A stretch of 64,000 nt of DNA from Taibaiella sp041660405 (GCA_041660405.1 JBAZWL010000002.1:196000-259999); one strand, 5' to 3'; counted from the first letter of the stretch, positions 33,062 through 42,339 are shown. Notes: generated by a model not told the origin, from the letters alone. Numbers and translations: made by a program.

Positions 33062-33184
33062 GTATAAAAAGCCCACCTATTTATGTAGGTCGTATTTTTT
33101 TTTGATAATGTAGTAAAATACTCTTAATTTCATTCTCTTGTAATTATTTGAAAAGCATCAATTAAATTTTAAAAAATCAAAAAA

Positions 33185-35125
33185 ATGAGAAAACTATTAC
33201 TTACCGGTAGTATGCTAGCCGCCTTTTTCTGCACAAATGCACAGCAGAAATTAGCACTATATGAAGAATTTTCCGGTGAAAATTGTGGCCCCTGTGCTGC
33301 ATTGAACCCGGGATTGATGACGTTGCTTTCCGCCAATCCTACTAAAGTTCTTTTACTGAAGTACCAGTCTCCAATTCCTTCTGCGGGACCGATTTACCTG
33401 GCGAATACAATATTTACCGATGCAAGAATGGACTATTACTCTGTACCGTTTGCGCCCTATGGCAGACTCAATGGTGCTGTAGCAGGAAGCACAGGTAATA
33501 TCAGCGAGGCCACACAGGCTATGATTGATGCTGCCGTTGTAGGTACTGCTCCTTTTACTATTACTGTTTCTAACCCTGTTTACAATGCTGATGGGCAAAC
33601 TTTCACTGCAACCGTAACAGTAACAGCAAGTGTTGCAGCTACGTATAGCAACCTAAAACTGCGGTTCGCTTATGCTGAAGAAATGAACTATACTACAGCT
33701 CCGGGCACTAATGGAGAAACTTCTTTCCATAATGTGGTTCGCCAGATGTATCCTAACGCTGATGGCCAGAATGCGCCAAGTACCTGGACAGCAGGTCAGG
33801 TGCAAAATTTCACAATTACCGGCTCTATACCGAGCTATGCTGCAACAGCAAGTAACCCGTCTACACCACACCACTTTTTCGTAGCTTTCCTTCAAACAGA
33901 TAACGACAAAAAAGTATTACAAGCTTCAAAAACTGCTGATATCACCGTTACCAAACCAGCAGTTGACATTGCCAGCAATGGTATCTCCGGAGTTAGCGGC
34001 CTGATCTGCCAATTACCTTCTAATATCAATGCTACTGTATCTCTGAAAAATCCGGGACAACAAACATTGACCACCGCTACAATCTACTATCGTGTTGGTG
34101 CTGGTGCATGGAGCTCTTACGTATGGAATGGCAGCATTCCTGCAGGTGGAACCGGTACTGCTACCTTACCTCCTATTGCAGTAACAGTAGCTGGCCAGCA
34201 GGTATTGACAGATTCTATCGTTTTGCCTAATAACAAAGTGGATCACAACAGTTATGATAATGTAAGTGGCTCTACTGCTTATGTACTAAACAACACAGCT
34301 GCTCCTTTGCCTTTGGCCTATGATTTCGAAGCAGTTAATGCCAATTGGATTTCATGGCCAGGTAACGGAACCAATCCTTACCCTATTTTAAGGGTTTCAT
34401 CCGGTACTGGAAATCCGCCACTTGGTGCTGGTGGATCTACTTACGCAGCTTATTTTAATGGTTGGGGCTTACCAGCAGGCTATACAGGTTTCTATCTGTT
34501 CCCTAAAGCTGAATTACCAGCAGGTCCTAAAGCTGTAGATTTCCAGGTTGCTTATGCACAATGGAAAAAAGATGACGGCACTTTATTTGGAGACAAACTG
34601 GAGTTAATGTATAGTATCGATTGTGGTGCTAACTGGGTTTCTGTATGGAGCCAGGCAAATGACGTTCTTGCTACTGCACCTCCTACTACAGGAAATAACC
34701 CTTTCATACCAACAGCTGCTTCTTATAAACCAAGAAGTGTAAATGTTTCTACTGTACCAACCGGCGCTTACTTTGCATTCAAAGCAACATCAGGCAACGG
34801 TAACTATATGTTCATTGACAACATCAATGTTCGTACCGGTTCAACTACAGGTATTGATAACCTTGTTAAGGAAGGTGGTACTAAAATTTATCCTAACCCA
34901 ACTACTGATGTATTGCAAGTTGAATTGGAGCTACTAAAAGCATCCAAAGTAACTTTCACTATTTACAATGCTTTGGGACAGAGTGTAGGTACTGTTTCTG
35001 CTAAAGAACTGTCTACCGGAATCTCTAAGACTACAATTGATACTAAAGATCTTTCTGCAGGTATGTATTACCTGAATATTGCTACCGAAGCCGGAAGCAT
35101 TCAGCAAAAATTCACTAAGCTGTAA
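33185..35125 (+). CDS. Secreted Omp28-related thioredoxin-like protein with T9SS sorting domain
   Basis: A 646-residue protein with a signal peptide (ending near TNAQ). The N-terminal domain has EEFSGENCGPCAALNPG, a thioredoxin-type CGPC site in the Omp28-related context. A CARDB/Ig-like domain follows at about 260-370, then a MAM-like/choice-of-anchor-type beta domain (YDFEAVNANWISWPG to FIDNINVR, about 378-555), and the T9SS type A sorting domain (KIYPNPTTDVLQVE to the end, about 570-646). It is probably exported to the surface with the thiol site outside the cell. A strong terminator follows. It is of normal length for the family and has an AT-rich upstream region without a clear -7 box. 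Confidence 0.9.
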   Translation: MRKLLLTGSMLAAFFCTNAQQKLALYEEFSGENCGPCAALNPGLMTLLSANPTKVLLLKYQSPIPSAGPIYLANTIFTDARMDYYSVPFAPYGRLNGAVAGSTGNISEATQAMIDAAVVGTAPFTITVSNPVYNADGQTFTATVTVTASVAATYSNLKLRFAYAEEMNYTTAPGTNGETSFHNVVRQMYPNADGQNAPSTWTAGQVQNFTITGSIPSYAATASNPSTPHHFFVAFLQTDNDKKVLQASKTADITVTKPAVDIASNGISGVSGLICQLPSNINATVSLKNPGQQTLTTATIYYRVGAGAWSSYVWNGSIPAGGTGTATLPPIAVTVAGQQVLTDSIVLPNNKVDHNSYDNVSGSTAYVLNNTAAPLPLAYDFEAVNANWISWPGNGTNPYPILRVSSGTGNPPLGAGGSTYAAYFNGWGLPAGYTGFYLFPKAELPAGPKAVDFQVAYAQWKKDDGTLFGDKLELMYSIDCGANWVSVWSQANDVLATAPPTTGNNPFIPTAASYKPRSVNVSTVPTGAYFAFKATSGNGNYMFIDNINVRTGSTTGIDNLVKEGGTKIYPNPTTDVLQVELELLKASKVTFTIYNALGQSVGTVSAKELSTGISKTTIDTKDLSAGMYYLNIATEAGSIQQKFTKL

Positions 35126-35150
35126 GGAAAGCTTTAATTCTTAAATTTGT

Positions 35151-35183
35151 AAAAAGGAGTTGAGCATGTCTCAACTCCTTTTT
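35151..35183 (+). terminator. Intrinsic terminator after the Omp28-like gene
   Basis: A perfect 14-bp stem (AAAAAGGAGTTGAG and its complement) with a 5-base loop and T-run, 25 bases behind the stop codon. Confidence 0.9.
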
Positions 35184-35229
35184 AACTTTTATTTTTTTAG
35201 GCCTGACATTTTTTATTACAGAATATCGT

Positions 35230-35237
35230 TAACTTTG
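35230..35237 (+). promoter_or_regulatory. -7 box TAACTTTG
   Basis: A full match to TAnnTTTG, 55 bases before the ATG at 35293. Confidence 0.55.
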
Positions 35238-35292
35238 ATGGGCTCCGAATTATTGGAGTAATAAATTATTCTATTCATTAAAATACCTCAAA

Positions 35293-36039
35293 ATGATTCG
35301 CAAATTTTTATGCTTAAGTCTAGTGTTAGGCTTGTCGGCAATAGTTGGTAATGCTCAGGATTTTACGTTGTCGAAAGATACATTGCAAAATTTGAATGTT
35401 GTAGGACAATCTCCTCCAACCGGAAGCACCTGGGACAGCTACGCCTATAAGCTTTTCAACTATGTGCATAATGAGACTAATGCACCCCTAACCTTTAATT
35501 GGCAAATCTACAATAAGACATTACCCTTCGGCTGGTTTATTTACGGCTTTTGCGATAATTTAAATTGCAGAACTCAGTCCGATCCTTCTATTGCCAGTGG
35601 TACTGTTGCATCATCTAGCCCGATACCTGTTAATGATAGCTCGCAATTAGAACCCTGGGTCGCTGTCCCTGCCGATGCGGAGTTTGGTATAGGTATTATA
35701 AAAGTAAGAGTTACCACTACGAACACTACAGATACGGCAATTTATATTCTTAAAAGAAATAACACCGGTATTTCTACAATATCAGTCGGTGATAGCAGAG
35801 TATACTTATCTCCTAACCCTGCGTCAAACAATTTGCAGGTATTTGCAGATCAAAGCCTGCATGCTTCCCATATTAATATCTATGATATTACCGGCAAGCA
35901 TATCAGTTTAACTAAAGTTCAGCCTGCTAAGGAAATCGTTGATGTTGACATTAGTAACCTGGCATCAGGTTTATATATGCTGAGACTTACAGATGACAAT
36001 GGCAAGATGATTACCACACGTAAATTTGCCAAAAAATAA
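35293..36039 (+). CDS. Secreted T9SS-sorted protein of unknown function
   Basis: A 248-residue protein with a signal peptide (ending near GNAQ, residue 21), a beta-sandwich-like domain (residues about 25-165) containing a small Cys pair (FCDNLNCR) and aromatic-rich strands. A T9SS type A sorting domain begins at about 175 (VYLSPNPASNNLQVF). I do not recognise the first domain. It has its own promoter and terminator, so it is a single-gene unit. Confidence 0.82.
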   Translation: MIRKFLCLSLVLGLSAIVGNAQDFTLSKDTLQNLNVVGQSPPTGSTWDSYAYKLFNYVHNETNAPLTFNWQIYNKTLPFGWFIYGFCDNLNCRTQSDPSIASGTVASSSPIPVNDSSQLEPWVAVPADAEFGIGIIKVRVTTTNTTDTAIYILKRNNTGISTISVGDSRVYLSPNPASNNLQVFADQSLHASHINIYDITGKHISLTKVQPAKEIVDVDISNLASGLYMLRLTDDNGKMITTRKFAKK

Positions 36040-36054
36040 AAGAAAATAACTATT

Positions 36055-36083
36055 AAAAGCGCCGGAGATTTTCCGGCGCTTTT
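36055..36083 (+). terminator. Intrinsic terminator
   Basis: A 12-bp stem AAAAGCGCCGGA with its complement, a 5-base loop and a long T-run, 15 bases behind the T9SS gene's stop. Confidence 0.9.
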
Positions 36084-36088
36084 TTTTA

Positions 36089-36096
36089 TATTTTTG
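36089..36096 (+). promoter_or_regulatory. -7 box TATTTTTG for the ABC permease
   Basis: A full match to TAnnTTTG directly behind the terminator. It overlaps a possible TTG start at 36094, which supports the downstream ATG at 36160. Confidence 0.5.
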
Positions 36097-36159
36097 CCTG
36101 ATAAAAATTTCTTCGGCAATACTGACCTGAAGCTGCAACAGATATACTCACTTAGCTAT

Positions 36160-37413
36160 ATGCGCCAACTCATCCAGATTGCATTTACCAGCTTCAAAAT
36201 GGCCTTCCAGGAATTGAAGGTAAATAAGCTACGTACTTTTCTGTCATTACTTGGTGTTACTATAGGTATTTTTTGTATCGTAGCAGTATCTACCGTTCTC
36301 GATAGTCTGGAAAAGAATATCAGAACCAATGTAGCTACACTTGGAAATGATGTGATCTACATTAGTAAATGGCCGTGGACTGATGAAGGCGGCGAATATA
36401 AATGGTGGGAGTACTGGCGCAGACCAGTCCCTAAAGTATCCGACCTTAAAGCCATAGAACGACAAGCACAAACGGTAAGGTATGCCACCTTATGTTATTC
36501 AGAAAATGATATCACTGCCAAACAAAATAAAAATGAACTTACGGGCATTACCGGATATGCGGTAACTACCAATTTTGAAAAGATGCAGAATTTCGAAATT
36601 GCTTCCGGCCGGTACTTTAGCCCTTCCGAGATCAACGGTGGCAACAATCTTGTAGTTTTAGGATATGATGTAGCACGAGAATTATTTCCGGGTATAAATA
36701 ACATAGTGGGCATGCCGGTAACTTTCATTGGCAGAAAGTACAATGTGATTGGTGTATTGAAAAAGAATGGAGATAATATGGCAGGGTTTAACTTTGACCG
36801 TGGCCTTATCTTCTCTTATTTTTCGGCATCTTCCATCAAGGATGTAACCTCGCTTAATGCGGATAATACCTTGATGGCTAAAGCTAAAGAAGGGCTTGGA
36901 GACGATATTGGTTATGAGACTGAAGGTATTCTGAGGGCACAACATAGAATTCAACCAGGCGCAAAGAATGATTTTTCCATCAATAAACTAAGCCAGATAA
37001 CGGAACAACTGGATACTATGTTTGCTATGATTGATCTTGTCGGAATTGTGATTGCTTTTTTCTCTTTATTAGTGGGTGGTTTTGGTATTGCTAATATCAT
37101 GTTTGTTTCTGTAAAAGAACGCACCAAAATAATAGGATTAAAAAAGGCAATCGGAGCAAAGAAAGTGGCCATACTTACCGAATTCCTAGTAGAATCGATA
37201 ACACTATGCCTTATTGGAGGCTTGATAGGTATTGCCATTGTGGTTATGCTGTCTTTATTTCTGACTTATGTAATGAACTTTACAGTTACTTTATCAGTAA
37301 GAAATTTCCTGACCGGGATTTCCATTTCTACTTTTGTCGGTGTTCTGGCTGGATATATTCCTGCCCGGTCTGCAGCAAGAATGGATCCTGTAGTGGCTAT
37401 CAGATCCAACTAA
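36160..37413 (+). CDS. ABC transporter permease (MacB/FtsX type)
   Basis: A 417-residue membrane protein: one N-terminal helix (FLSLLGVTIGIFCIVAVST), a periplasmic MacB_PCD domain (about 45-270), and three C-terminal helices of the FtsX domain (LVGIVIAFFSLLVGGFGIANIMF, ITLCLIGGLIGIAIVVMLS, ISISTFVGVLAGYIPAR). The cytoplasmic coupling loop KERTKIIGLKKAIGAKK and the C-terminal PARSAARMDPVVAIR are diagnostic. It probably belongs to a mechanotransmitting export system (MacB/Lol type). No ATPase gene is adjacent, so the partner must be elsewhere. The start follows the promoter argument given above. Confidence 0.9.
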   Translation: MRQLIQIAFTSFKMAFQELKVNKLRTFLSLLGVTIGIFCIVAVSTVLDSLEKNIRTNVATLGNDVIYISKWPWTDEGGEYKWWEYWRRPVPKVSDLKAIERQAQTVRYATLCYSENDITAKQNKNELTGITGYAVTTNFEKMQNFEIASGRYFSPSEINGGNNLVVLGYDVARELFPGINNIVGMPVTFIGRKYNVIGVLKKNGDNMAGFNFDRGLIFSYFSASSIKDVTSLNADNTLMAKAKEGLGDDIGYETEGILRAQHRIQPGAKNDFSINKLSQITEQLDTMFAMIDLVGIVIAFFSLLVGGFGIANIMFVSVKERTKIIGLKKAIGAKKVAILTEFLVESITLCLIGGLIGIAIVVMLSLFLTYVMNFTVTLSVRNFLTGISISTFVGVLAGYIPARSAARMDPVVAIRSN

Positions 37414-37448
37414 AACGATATTAACTCATTTAATTTTATAGAAAATCA

Positions 37449-37946
37449 ATGAATAAAATTCAGATCCTTACAGCAGCACAAATAGACCAGAAACTTAAAA
37501 GAATGGCTTATGAAATATGGGAGAAGAATAGTGAAGAGAAAGAAATTTTTATTATCGGTATTGAAGAAACCGGTGCTGCCGTTGCCGGCAAAATCGCAGA
37601 AATACTTAAAGAAATCAGTCCTTTAAAAATAAAATTCAGCACCCTGGTTATTAATAAAAAGTCGCCACTGCAGGAAGATATCCAGCTAAATGCCGATGCG
37701 CTTAATAATAAAACAGTTGTGCTTATAGATGATGTAGCCAATTCAGGCAAAACATTGTTATATGCTTTAAAACCTTTGATGGATTTTGAACCTGCTAAAA
37801 TTCAGGTAGCAGTATTGGTGGACCGCAAGCATAAAAACTTCCCTGTGACGCCTGATATCATTGGCCATTCTGTATCAACAACCATACAGGAGCATATCAT
37901 TGTTAATTATGAGCATGGCAAATTAACAGGAGCCCATCTTGAATAG
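37449..37946 (+). CDS. Type I phosphoribosyltransferase-domain protein
   Basis: A 165-residue protein with the PRPP-binding loop VVLIDDVANSGKTLLYALK at about residue 95 and an N-terminal FIIGIEETGAAVAGKIAE strand-helix. The layout resembles PyrR- and HPRT-like PRTases, but the substrate-binding hood is not diagnostic. It begins 35 bases behind the ABC permease; a TAATTTTA at 37431 could also serve as its own promoter. Confidence 0.85.
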   Translation: MNKIQILTAAQIDQKLKRMAYEIWEKNSEEKEIFIIGIEETGAAVAGKIAEILKEISPLKIKFSTLVINKKSPLQEDIQLNADALNNKTVVLIDDVANSGKTLLYALKPLMDFEPAKIQVAVLVDRKHKNFPVTPDIIGHSVSTTIQEHIIVNYEHGKLTGAHLE

Positions 37947-37949
37947 TTT

Positions 37950-37957
37950 TAACTTTG
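37950..37957 (+). promoter_or_regulatory. -7 box TAACTTTG
   Basis: A full match to TAnnTTTG immediately behind the PRTase stop, 49 bases before the ATG at 38007. Confidence 0.5.
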
Positions 37958-38006
37958 ATTAAACTACTTTTATTTATAATCGTCAAACCACCAAATAAAG
38001 AAAAAA

Positions 38007-38447
38007 ATGAAAAAAATCCTTTTCGTAGCAGGTGTTACCATTATCGGTCTCTCTGCTGCATTCGCTCAAGATGTTAAACAAACTCCACAGGCAAAAACTA
38101 CCCAGGCTTCACCAACATTACGGGCTCGCAATGTTGAAAGATTTAGTCCGGAAGTTGCTGCTCAGAAAAGAACAGATCGCCTGGATAAAGAACTTACTTT
38201 AAATGCCGATCAGAAGAAGAAGGTATATGACCTTTTCTTAAAAGAAAGCAAAGAAAAACAGGGCCGTCTGGTTCAGAATCAGGAAGTGGATGAACAGTTA
38301 AAGGGTATCTTTAACAAAGAACAAAATCAGAAGTACGAAGCAATGAAAAGCGAAAGAAAGCAAATGATGCAGGAAAGGGTTAAATCCATCAGATCTGCGG
38401 AGCTTAAATCTCCTACTCCTGTACAACAAGCTACTCCAGCAAAATAA
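38007..38447 (+). CDS. Small secreted helical protein (Spy/CpxP-like)
   Basis: A 146-residue protein with a signal peptide (MKKILFVAGVTIIGLSAAFAQ), then an all-helical, Lys/Glu/Gln-rich mature part (VAAQKRTDRLDKELTLNADQ, FNKEQNQKYEAMKSERKQMM) with the LTxxQ-type turn seen in Spy/CpxP and DUF4890-like proteins. A periplasmic chaperone or stress role is suggested by that resemblance only. It is a single-gene unit with promoter and terminator. Confidence 0.75.
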   Translation: MKKILFVAGVTIIGLSAAFAQDVKQTPQAKTTQASPTLRARNVERFSPEVAAQKRTDRLDKELTLNADQKKKVYDLFLKESKEKQGRLVQNQEVDEQLKGIFNKEQNQKYEAMKSERKQMMQERVKSIRSAELKSPTPVQQATPAK

Positions 38448-38466
38448 TTTGGCATTATCAATTACT

Positions 38467-38495
38467 AAAACGCCGGAACGATATTCCGGCGTTTT
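38467..38495 (+). terminator. Intrinsic terminator
   Basis: A perfect 12-bp stem AAAACGCCGGAA with complement, a 5-base loop and T-run. Confidence 0.9.
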
Positions 38496-38509
38496 TTACT
38501 TTAGGTCAT

Positions 38510-38517
38510 TATCTTTG
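38510..38517 (+). promoter_or_regulatory. -7 box TATCTTTG for ispD
   Basis: A full match to TAnnTTTG, 22 bases before the TTG start at 38540. Confidence 0.6.
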
Positions 38518-38539
38518 CGATAAGCATAAATATATTTCC

Positions 38540-39226
38540 TTGAATTTATTACCAACTACACTCCTGCTTGTTGCCGGTGGCAAAGGCCTTAGAATGGGCT
38601 CTGCAATTCCCAAACAGTTCCTGCCATTGAATGGGAAACCTGTTCTTTATTATGCAGCAAAAACTTTTATAGATACCTTTCCGGATATCAGGATCATATT
38701 AGTATTGCCGGAAGAGCATATAAGCTACGGCAACATACTTTTACAAGCATTCGAACAAAGAATAGATCTTACAATAGTAACCGGGGGACCCACAAGATTT
38801 CATAGTGTACAGAATGGGCTTAAAGAAACCGGTGACGAAAGTATAGTTTTCATTCACGATGGTGTGAGACCTTTTATCAGTAAAGATATGCTTATACGGT
38901 GCTACGAGCAGGCTGCAACAAAGGGAAGCGCTATACCTGCCATAACAGTAACAGATAGTATCAGACAATGGGATGGCGCAGCGTTCATGGCTATCAACAG
39001 AGATCATCTGAGAAGTGTACAAACGCCGCAGACTTTTAAAGCTTCAATAATCAAAGAAGCATTTGAGCAAGACTATAACGAAACCTTTACGGATGAGGCT
39101 ACAGTACTGGAATATATGGGAATACAGGCACACTTAATTGAGGGTCTGAAAACCAATATTAAAATTACTTCGCCGGAAGACCTGCTGATTGCTGAAGCCT
39201 TGTTACAGCAACTTAACAGGGAATAA
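38540..39226 (+). CDS. ispD: 2-C-methyl-D-erythritol 4-phosphate cytidylyltransferase
   Basis: A 228-residue nucleotidyltransferase that couples CTP to methylerythritol phosphate, the third step of the non-mevalonate isoprenoid pathway. The CTP-binding GGKGLRMGSAIPKQFLPL lies at the N-terminus, and FIHDGVRPFIS, IPAITVTDSIR and RSVQTPQTFK are family blocks. The start is TTG at 38540: the first catalytic strand (LLLVAGGKG) begins at residue 8, no ATG precedes it in frame, and the -7 box lies just upstream. Length is normal. Confidence 0.94.
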   Translation: MNLLPTTLLLVAGGKGLRMGSAIPKQFLPLNGKPVLYYAAKTFIDTFPDIRIILVLPEEHISYGNILLQAFEQRIDLTIVTGGPTRFHSVQNGLKETGDESIVFIHDGVRPFISKDMLIRCYEQAATKGSAIPAITVTDSIRQWDGAAFMAINRDHLRSVQTPQTFKASIIKEAFEQDYNETFTDEATVLEYMGIQAHLIEGLKTNIKITSPEDLLIAEALLQQLNRE

Positions 39227-39269
39227 TTTGTTGTAAATTATATTGAGAAATTCTTTTGTCTTAACGTTT

Positions 39270-40223
39270 ATGATATTCATTAATTCAGTACTTCGCAAAA
39301 AAAATTACTTTGCTGCGATTACAATCCTTTCGCTTTTTATAAATACATCTGTTACTGCCCAGATATTGGATACCACTTATTTTGCTCCGATACTGATAGA
39401 TGAGGTTATTATAAAATCTTCAAATAATGGTTTCGATATTAAGGAGTTTATTGAAAGAATAAAAAACGACACTACATTTTACAAAGCCTTTCGTACCATG
39501 CATCTTGTCACTTACAATGCCGAAAATGATATTAAGGTTTTTGAAAAGAAAGGTAATAAGGTAAAGGCTTCTCTTTATAGTGAGACCAAACAGATATACC
39601 GCAATGGCTGCCGCACTATGAATGTACTGGAAGAGAAAGTTACCGGTGATTTTTATAATAAAAAGAAAGAATACAATTATTACACGGCTCAATTATACGC
39701 CTCCCTATTTTTCACTAAAGGCAAAGTATGCGGAGAAAATAATATTGTAAAAGGCAAACTGGATGATGAAGGAGCAAAAGGCAGCCTTGAAAAAAATAAA
39801 GCCCGGCTAAAGCAACTTATGTTTAACCCGGGAAGCAAAATTTCCGGTATTCCGCTTATGGGTAATAAATCGGCAATATTTGACCCGGAAGTTGCCAAAA
39901 TGTATGATTTCAGGCTTGCAGTTGAAGATAAAAATGGCATTCCCTGTTATATGTTCGATGCGACTCCTAAAAAAGAATATACAGGCAATGTAGTATACAA
40001 ACAATTTAAAACATGGTTCCGTCAATCTGACTATTCTATTGTAGCCCGCGACTACGCCCTATCCTACAATACGGTTGCGTATGATTTCGATGTGGTGATA
40101 CATGTGGACTTGCGCCAGGTAGGAGAGAATTTACTGCCCTCATATATCAGTTACAGGGGTAATTGGTTTGCCTTTACCAAAGGCAGGGAGAAAGTCAATT
40201 TTGTTGCGAAATTCGACTATTGA
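39270..40223 (+). CDS. Secreted protein of unknown function
   Basis: A 317-residue protein I do not recognise. From ATG 39270 it has a signal peptide (FFAAITILSLFINTSVTAQ-like, ending near residue 31); the frame extends to TTG 39243. The mature part mixes helices and strands: FDIKEFIERIKNDTTFYKAF, MHLVTYNAENDIKVF, CYMFDATPKKEYTG, FKTWFRQSDYSIVARDYALS and VDLRQVGENLLPSYISYRGNW. The last part has a beta-meander look, suggesting a LolA/outer-membrane-associated fold, but this is weak. It lies 43 bases behind ispD and is followed by cinA with its own promoter. Confidence 0.7.
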   Translation: MIFINSVLRKKNYFAAITILSLFINTSVTAQILDTTYFAPILIDEVIIKSSNNGFDIKEFIERIKNDTTFYKAFRTMHLVTYNAENDIKVFEKKGNKVKASLYSETKQIYRNGCRTMNVLEEKVTGDFYNKKKEYNYYTAQLYASLFFTKGKVCGENNIVKGKLDDEGAKGSLEKNKARLKQLMFNPGSKISGIPLMGNKSAIFDPEVAKMYDFRLAVEDKNGIPCYMFDATPKKEYTGNVVYKQFKTWFRQSDYSIVARDYALSYNTVAYDFDVVIHVDLRQVGENLLPSYISYRGNWFAFTKGREKVNFVAKFDY

Positions 40224-40256
40224 TTTTTTTCTTTCTTGCTGATATTTACTACCACT

Positions 40257-40264
40257 TATCTTTG
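40257..40264 (+). promoter_or_regulatory. -7 box TATCTTTG for cinA, with CTTG 18 bases upstream
   Basis: TATCTTTG matches TAnnTTTG and CTTG at 40235-40238 sits at the right distance for the -33 element. The TTG start at 40282 follows 17 bases later. Confidence 0.62.
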
Positions 40265-40281
40265 CAGGAAATTATATCCCA

Positions 40282-41538
40282 TTGTCCTACCAATCTATTA
40301 TCATTACTATCGGCGATGAGCTGCTGATAGGCCAGACTATCGATACCAATTCTGCCTGGATAGCACAACAACTCAATAAAGAAGGTATACATGTAAAAAG
40401 GCGCATTGCTGTTGGCGATGAACGCAATGCTATACTGAATGCATTGGATGAATCTATCCCTCACGCTAACATTATTTTTCTTACCGGAGGCCTTGGCCCT
40501 ACAGCTGATGATATTACTAAACCTTTACTCTGTGAATATTTTGGCAGCAAACTTGTAGTGAATGAAACGGTATTGCTACATGTAAAACAGATCTTCTCCA
40601 AACGAAACAGGCCATTCCTGGAACGCAATCTGAAACAGGCGGAAGTACCTGATAATTGCCAGGTATTATTCAACCGTATGGGCACAGCACCAGGTATGTG
40701 GTTTGAGAAGGATGGTTGTATCATCGTCTCCTTACCTGGCGTACCATTTGAAATGCAGACTATAGTTAGCGAGGAAATAATGCCCAGGCTTAGAGAACGG
40801 TTTACAGGCAACCACATCATTCATAAAACGTTGATGACCGTTGGCCTTGGTGAAAGTTTTATCGCTGATAAAATAGAAGATATAGAAACATCGCTTCCTG
40901 CTCACATACACCTTGCATACCTGCCTACGCCGGGCTTTGTAAAATTAAGATTGACTACAGATGGCACAGATAAAGCTGCACTGGAGCGTGAAATTGAGGT
41001 TTGGTCCACACTTATACAGCAGCGATTGGGAGCTTATGTAGCAGCCACAGAAGATATCTCTCTTGAAGAAATTGCAACACATGCATTGAGTGAACATCGC
41101 CTTACACTTGGCCTGGCGGAAAGCTGTACCGGTGGTTATGTAGCTAACCGGATTACTAATATAGCCGGAAGTTCGGTCTATTTCAAAGGATCTATTGTGA
41201 GCTATGCTAACGAGGTGAAAGAAAATATATTGAGTGTAAGCCATGAAACACTGATAACTGTTGGCTCCGTAAGCGAGGAAACGGTAATACAAATGGCAGA
41301 AGCTGCCCGTAAAGTTTTGAATACTGATATTGCTCTGGCTATATCCGGAATACTAGGACCAGGAGGAGCTACGGCTGAAAAACCGGTAGGCCTTGTATGG
41401 ATGGCTATTGCGAACAAAGACAAGACAATTACTAAAGAATTTCACTTTTTCTACGACAGATTGAGGAATAAAGAACTGGCAGCAAATGCAGCACTGAATA
41501 TGATACGGCTGTTTGTTACAGAGCATTATAGCACCTAA
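40282..41538 (+). CDS. cinA: CinA-family NMN deamidase / competence-damage protein
   Basis: A 418-residue protein with the N-terminal MoCF-like domain (IGDELLIGQTIDTNSAWIA, FLTGGLGPTADDITKP) and the C-terminal CinA domain with nicotinamide-nucleotide amidohydrolase features (TLGLAESCTGGYVANRITNI, GSSVYFKGSIVSYAN, SGILGPGGATAEKPVGLVW). It recycles NMN and, in some bacteria, is tied to transformation. The start is TTG at 40282, since catalytic strands begin at residue 5. It is convergent with radC and dprA, an association also seen elsewhere. Confidence 0.95.
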   Translation: MSYQSIIITIGDELLIGQTIDTNSAWIAQQLNKEGIHVKRRIAVGDERNAILNALDESIPHANIIFLTGGLGPTADDITKPLLCEYFGSKLVVNETVLLHVKQIFSKRNRPFLERNLKQAEVPDNCQVLFNRMGTAPGMWFEKDGCIIVSLPGVPFEMQTIVSEEIMPRLRERFTGNHIIHKTLMTVGLGESFIADKIEDIETSLPAHIHLAYLPTPGFVKLRLTTDGTDKAALEREIEVWSTLIQQRLGAYVAATEDISLEEIATHALSEHRLTLGLAESCTGGYVANRITNIAGSSVYFKGSIVSYANEVKENILSVSHETLITVGSVSEETVIQMAEAARKVLNTDIALAISGILGPGGATAEKPVGLVWMAIANKDKTITKEFHFFYDRLRNKELAANAALNMIRLFVTEHYST

Positions 41539-41552
41539 ACTTCTCGCTAAGA

Positions 41553-41585
41553 AACTTTCCAAAAGTTTTAAACTTTTGGAAAGTT
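41553..41585. terminator. Long palindrome between cinA and radC
   Basis: Two 16-base arms (AACTTTCCAAAAGTTT and its complement) around one T form a 33-bp palindrome between convergent genes. T-runs are short, so it is a probable hairpin terminator of moderate strength. Confidence 0.6.
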
Positions 41586-41620
41586 AGCAGATACACCAAA
41601 AGCCACCATTTCCAATCGCA

Positions 41621-42325
41621 CTACAGCAACCCTTTATCAGCGAAACTAAAGTGCTTTTTATCTGCGATAATGATATGATCCATAAGTTGCATATCCAACA
41701 GTTTAGCTCCTGCTTTTAATTTATCGGTTATTTGCTTATCTGCTGTGCTGGGCTCCATATTGCCCGAAGGATGGTTATGTGCAACGATAAGACGACTGGC
41801 CATGTGCTGCAGTGCAATTTTGAAAACCAATTTAGGATCAACAATTGTGCTCGTAAGCCCGCCTGAACTTACGAATTCATAATGGACCAGTTTATTACTT
41901 GCGCTAAGACAAAGCACACAAAATTTCTCCTGGGCCAAATCTCCCATTAGTGGTATCAGAATATCAGCAGCAGCACGACTACTACTAATCTCCTTTTGTT
42001 CCATCCCCTCACCTATCTGGCGCCTGCGGCCTAGTTCCAGAGCAGCGGCCAACGTAATTGCCCTGGCTTCACCGATACCTTTTACCTTCTGGAAATCTTT
42101 AAGGGTAAGCTTACCCAGATGCGTCAGGTTCTGATTACCCAATTGTAATATTTCTCGTGCCAGATCTACTGCAGATTTCTCGCGGGTTCCACTTTGTATT
42201 AATATTGCGATCAGCTCTGCATCTGATAAAGCAGCATAACCTTTATGCAGCATTTTTTCGCGGGGGCGGTCATCTTCCGCCCAATGTTTAATGCTATTAG
42301 GCTTTTGCTGTTCATTGTTTTCCAT
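41621..42325 (-). CDS. radC: RadC-family JAMM protein
   Basis: A 234-residue protein with an N-terminal HhH-like region (LGKLTLKDFQKVKGIGEARA) and a C-terminal JAB1/MPN-type (JAMM) domain carrying HNHPSGNMEPSTAD, the H-x-H-P-S-G...D zinc site, plus EFVSSGG. RadC was once tied to DNA repair, but its role is unsettled; JAMM folds are usually metallo-isopeptidases. It lies 14 bases behind dprA, so the two form an operon. Confidence 0.94.
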   Translation of the reverse strand: MENNEQQKPNSIKHWAEDDRPREKMLHKGYAALSDAELIAILIQSGTREKSAVDLAREILQLGNQNLTHLGKLTLKDFQKVKGIGEARAITLAAALELGRRRQIGEGMEQKEISSSRAAADILIPLMGDLAQEKFCVLCLSASNKLVHYEFVSSGGLTSTIVDPKLVFKIALQHMASRLIVAHNHPSGNMEPSTADKQITDKLKAGAKLLDMQLMDHIIIADKKHFSFADKGLL

Positions 42326-42339
42326 AAAAAAATCTTTAA

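Noticed and set aside
33061..33110. Terminator-like hairpin with long T-run (ACCTA/TAGGT) before the Omp28-like gene
   Set aside because: The stem is only 5 bp, so it is too weak to call.
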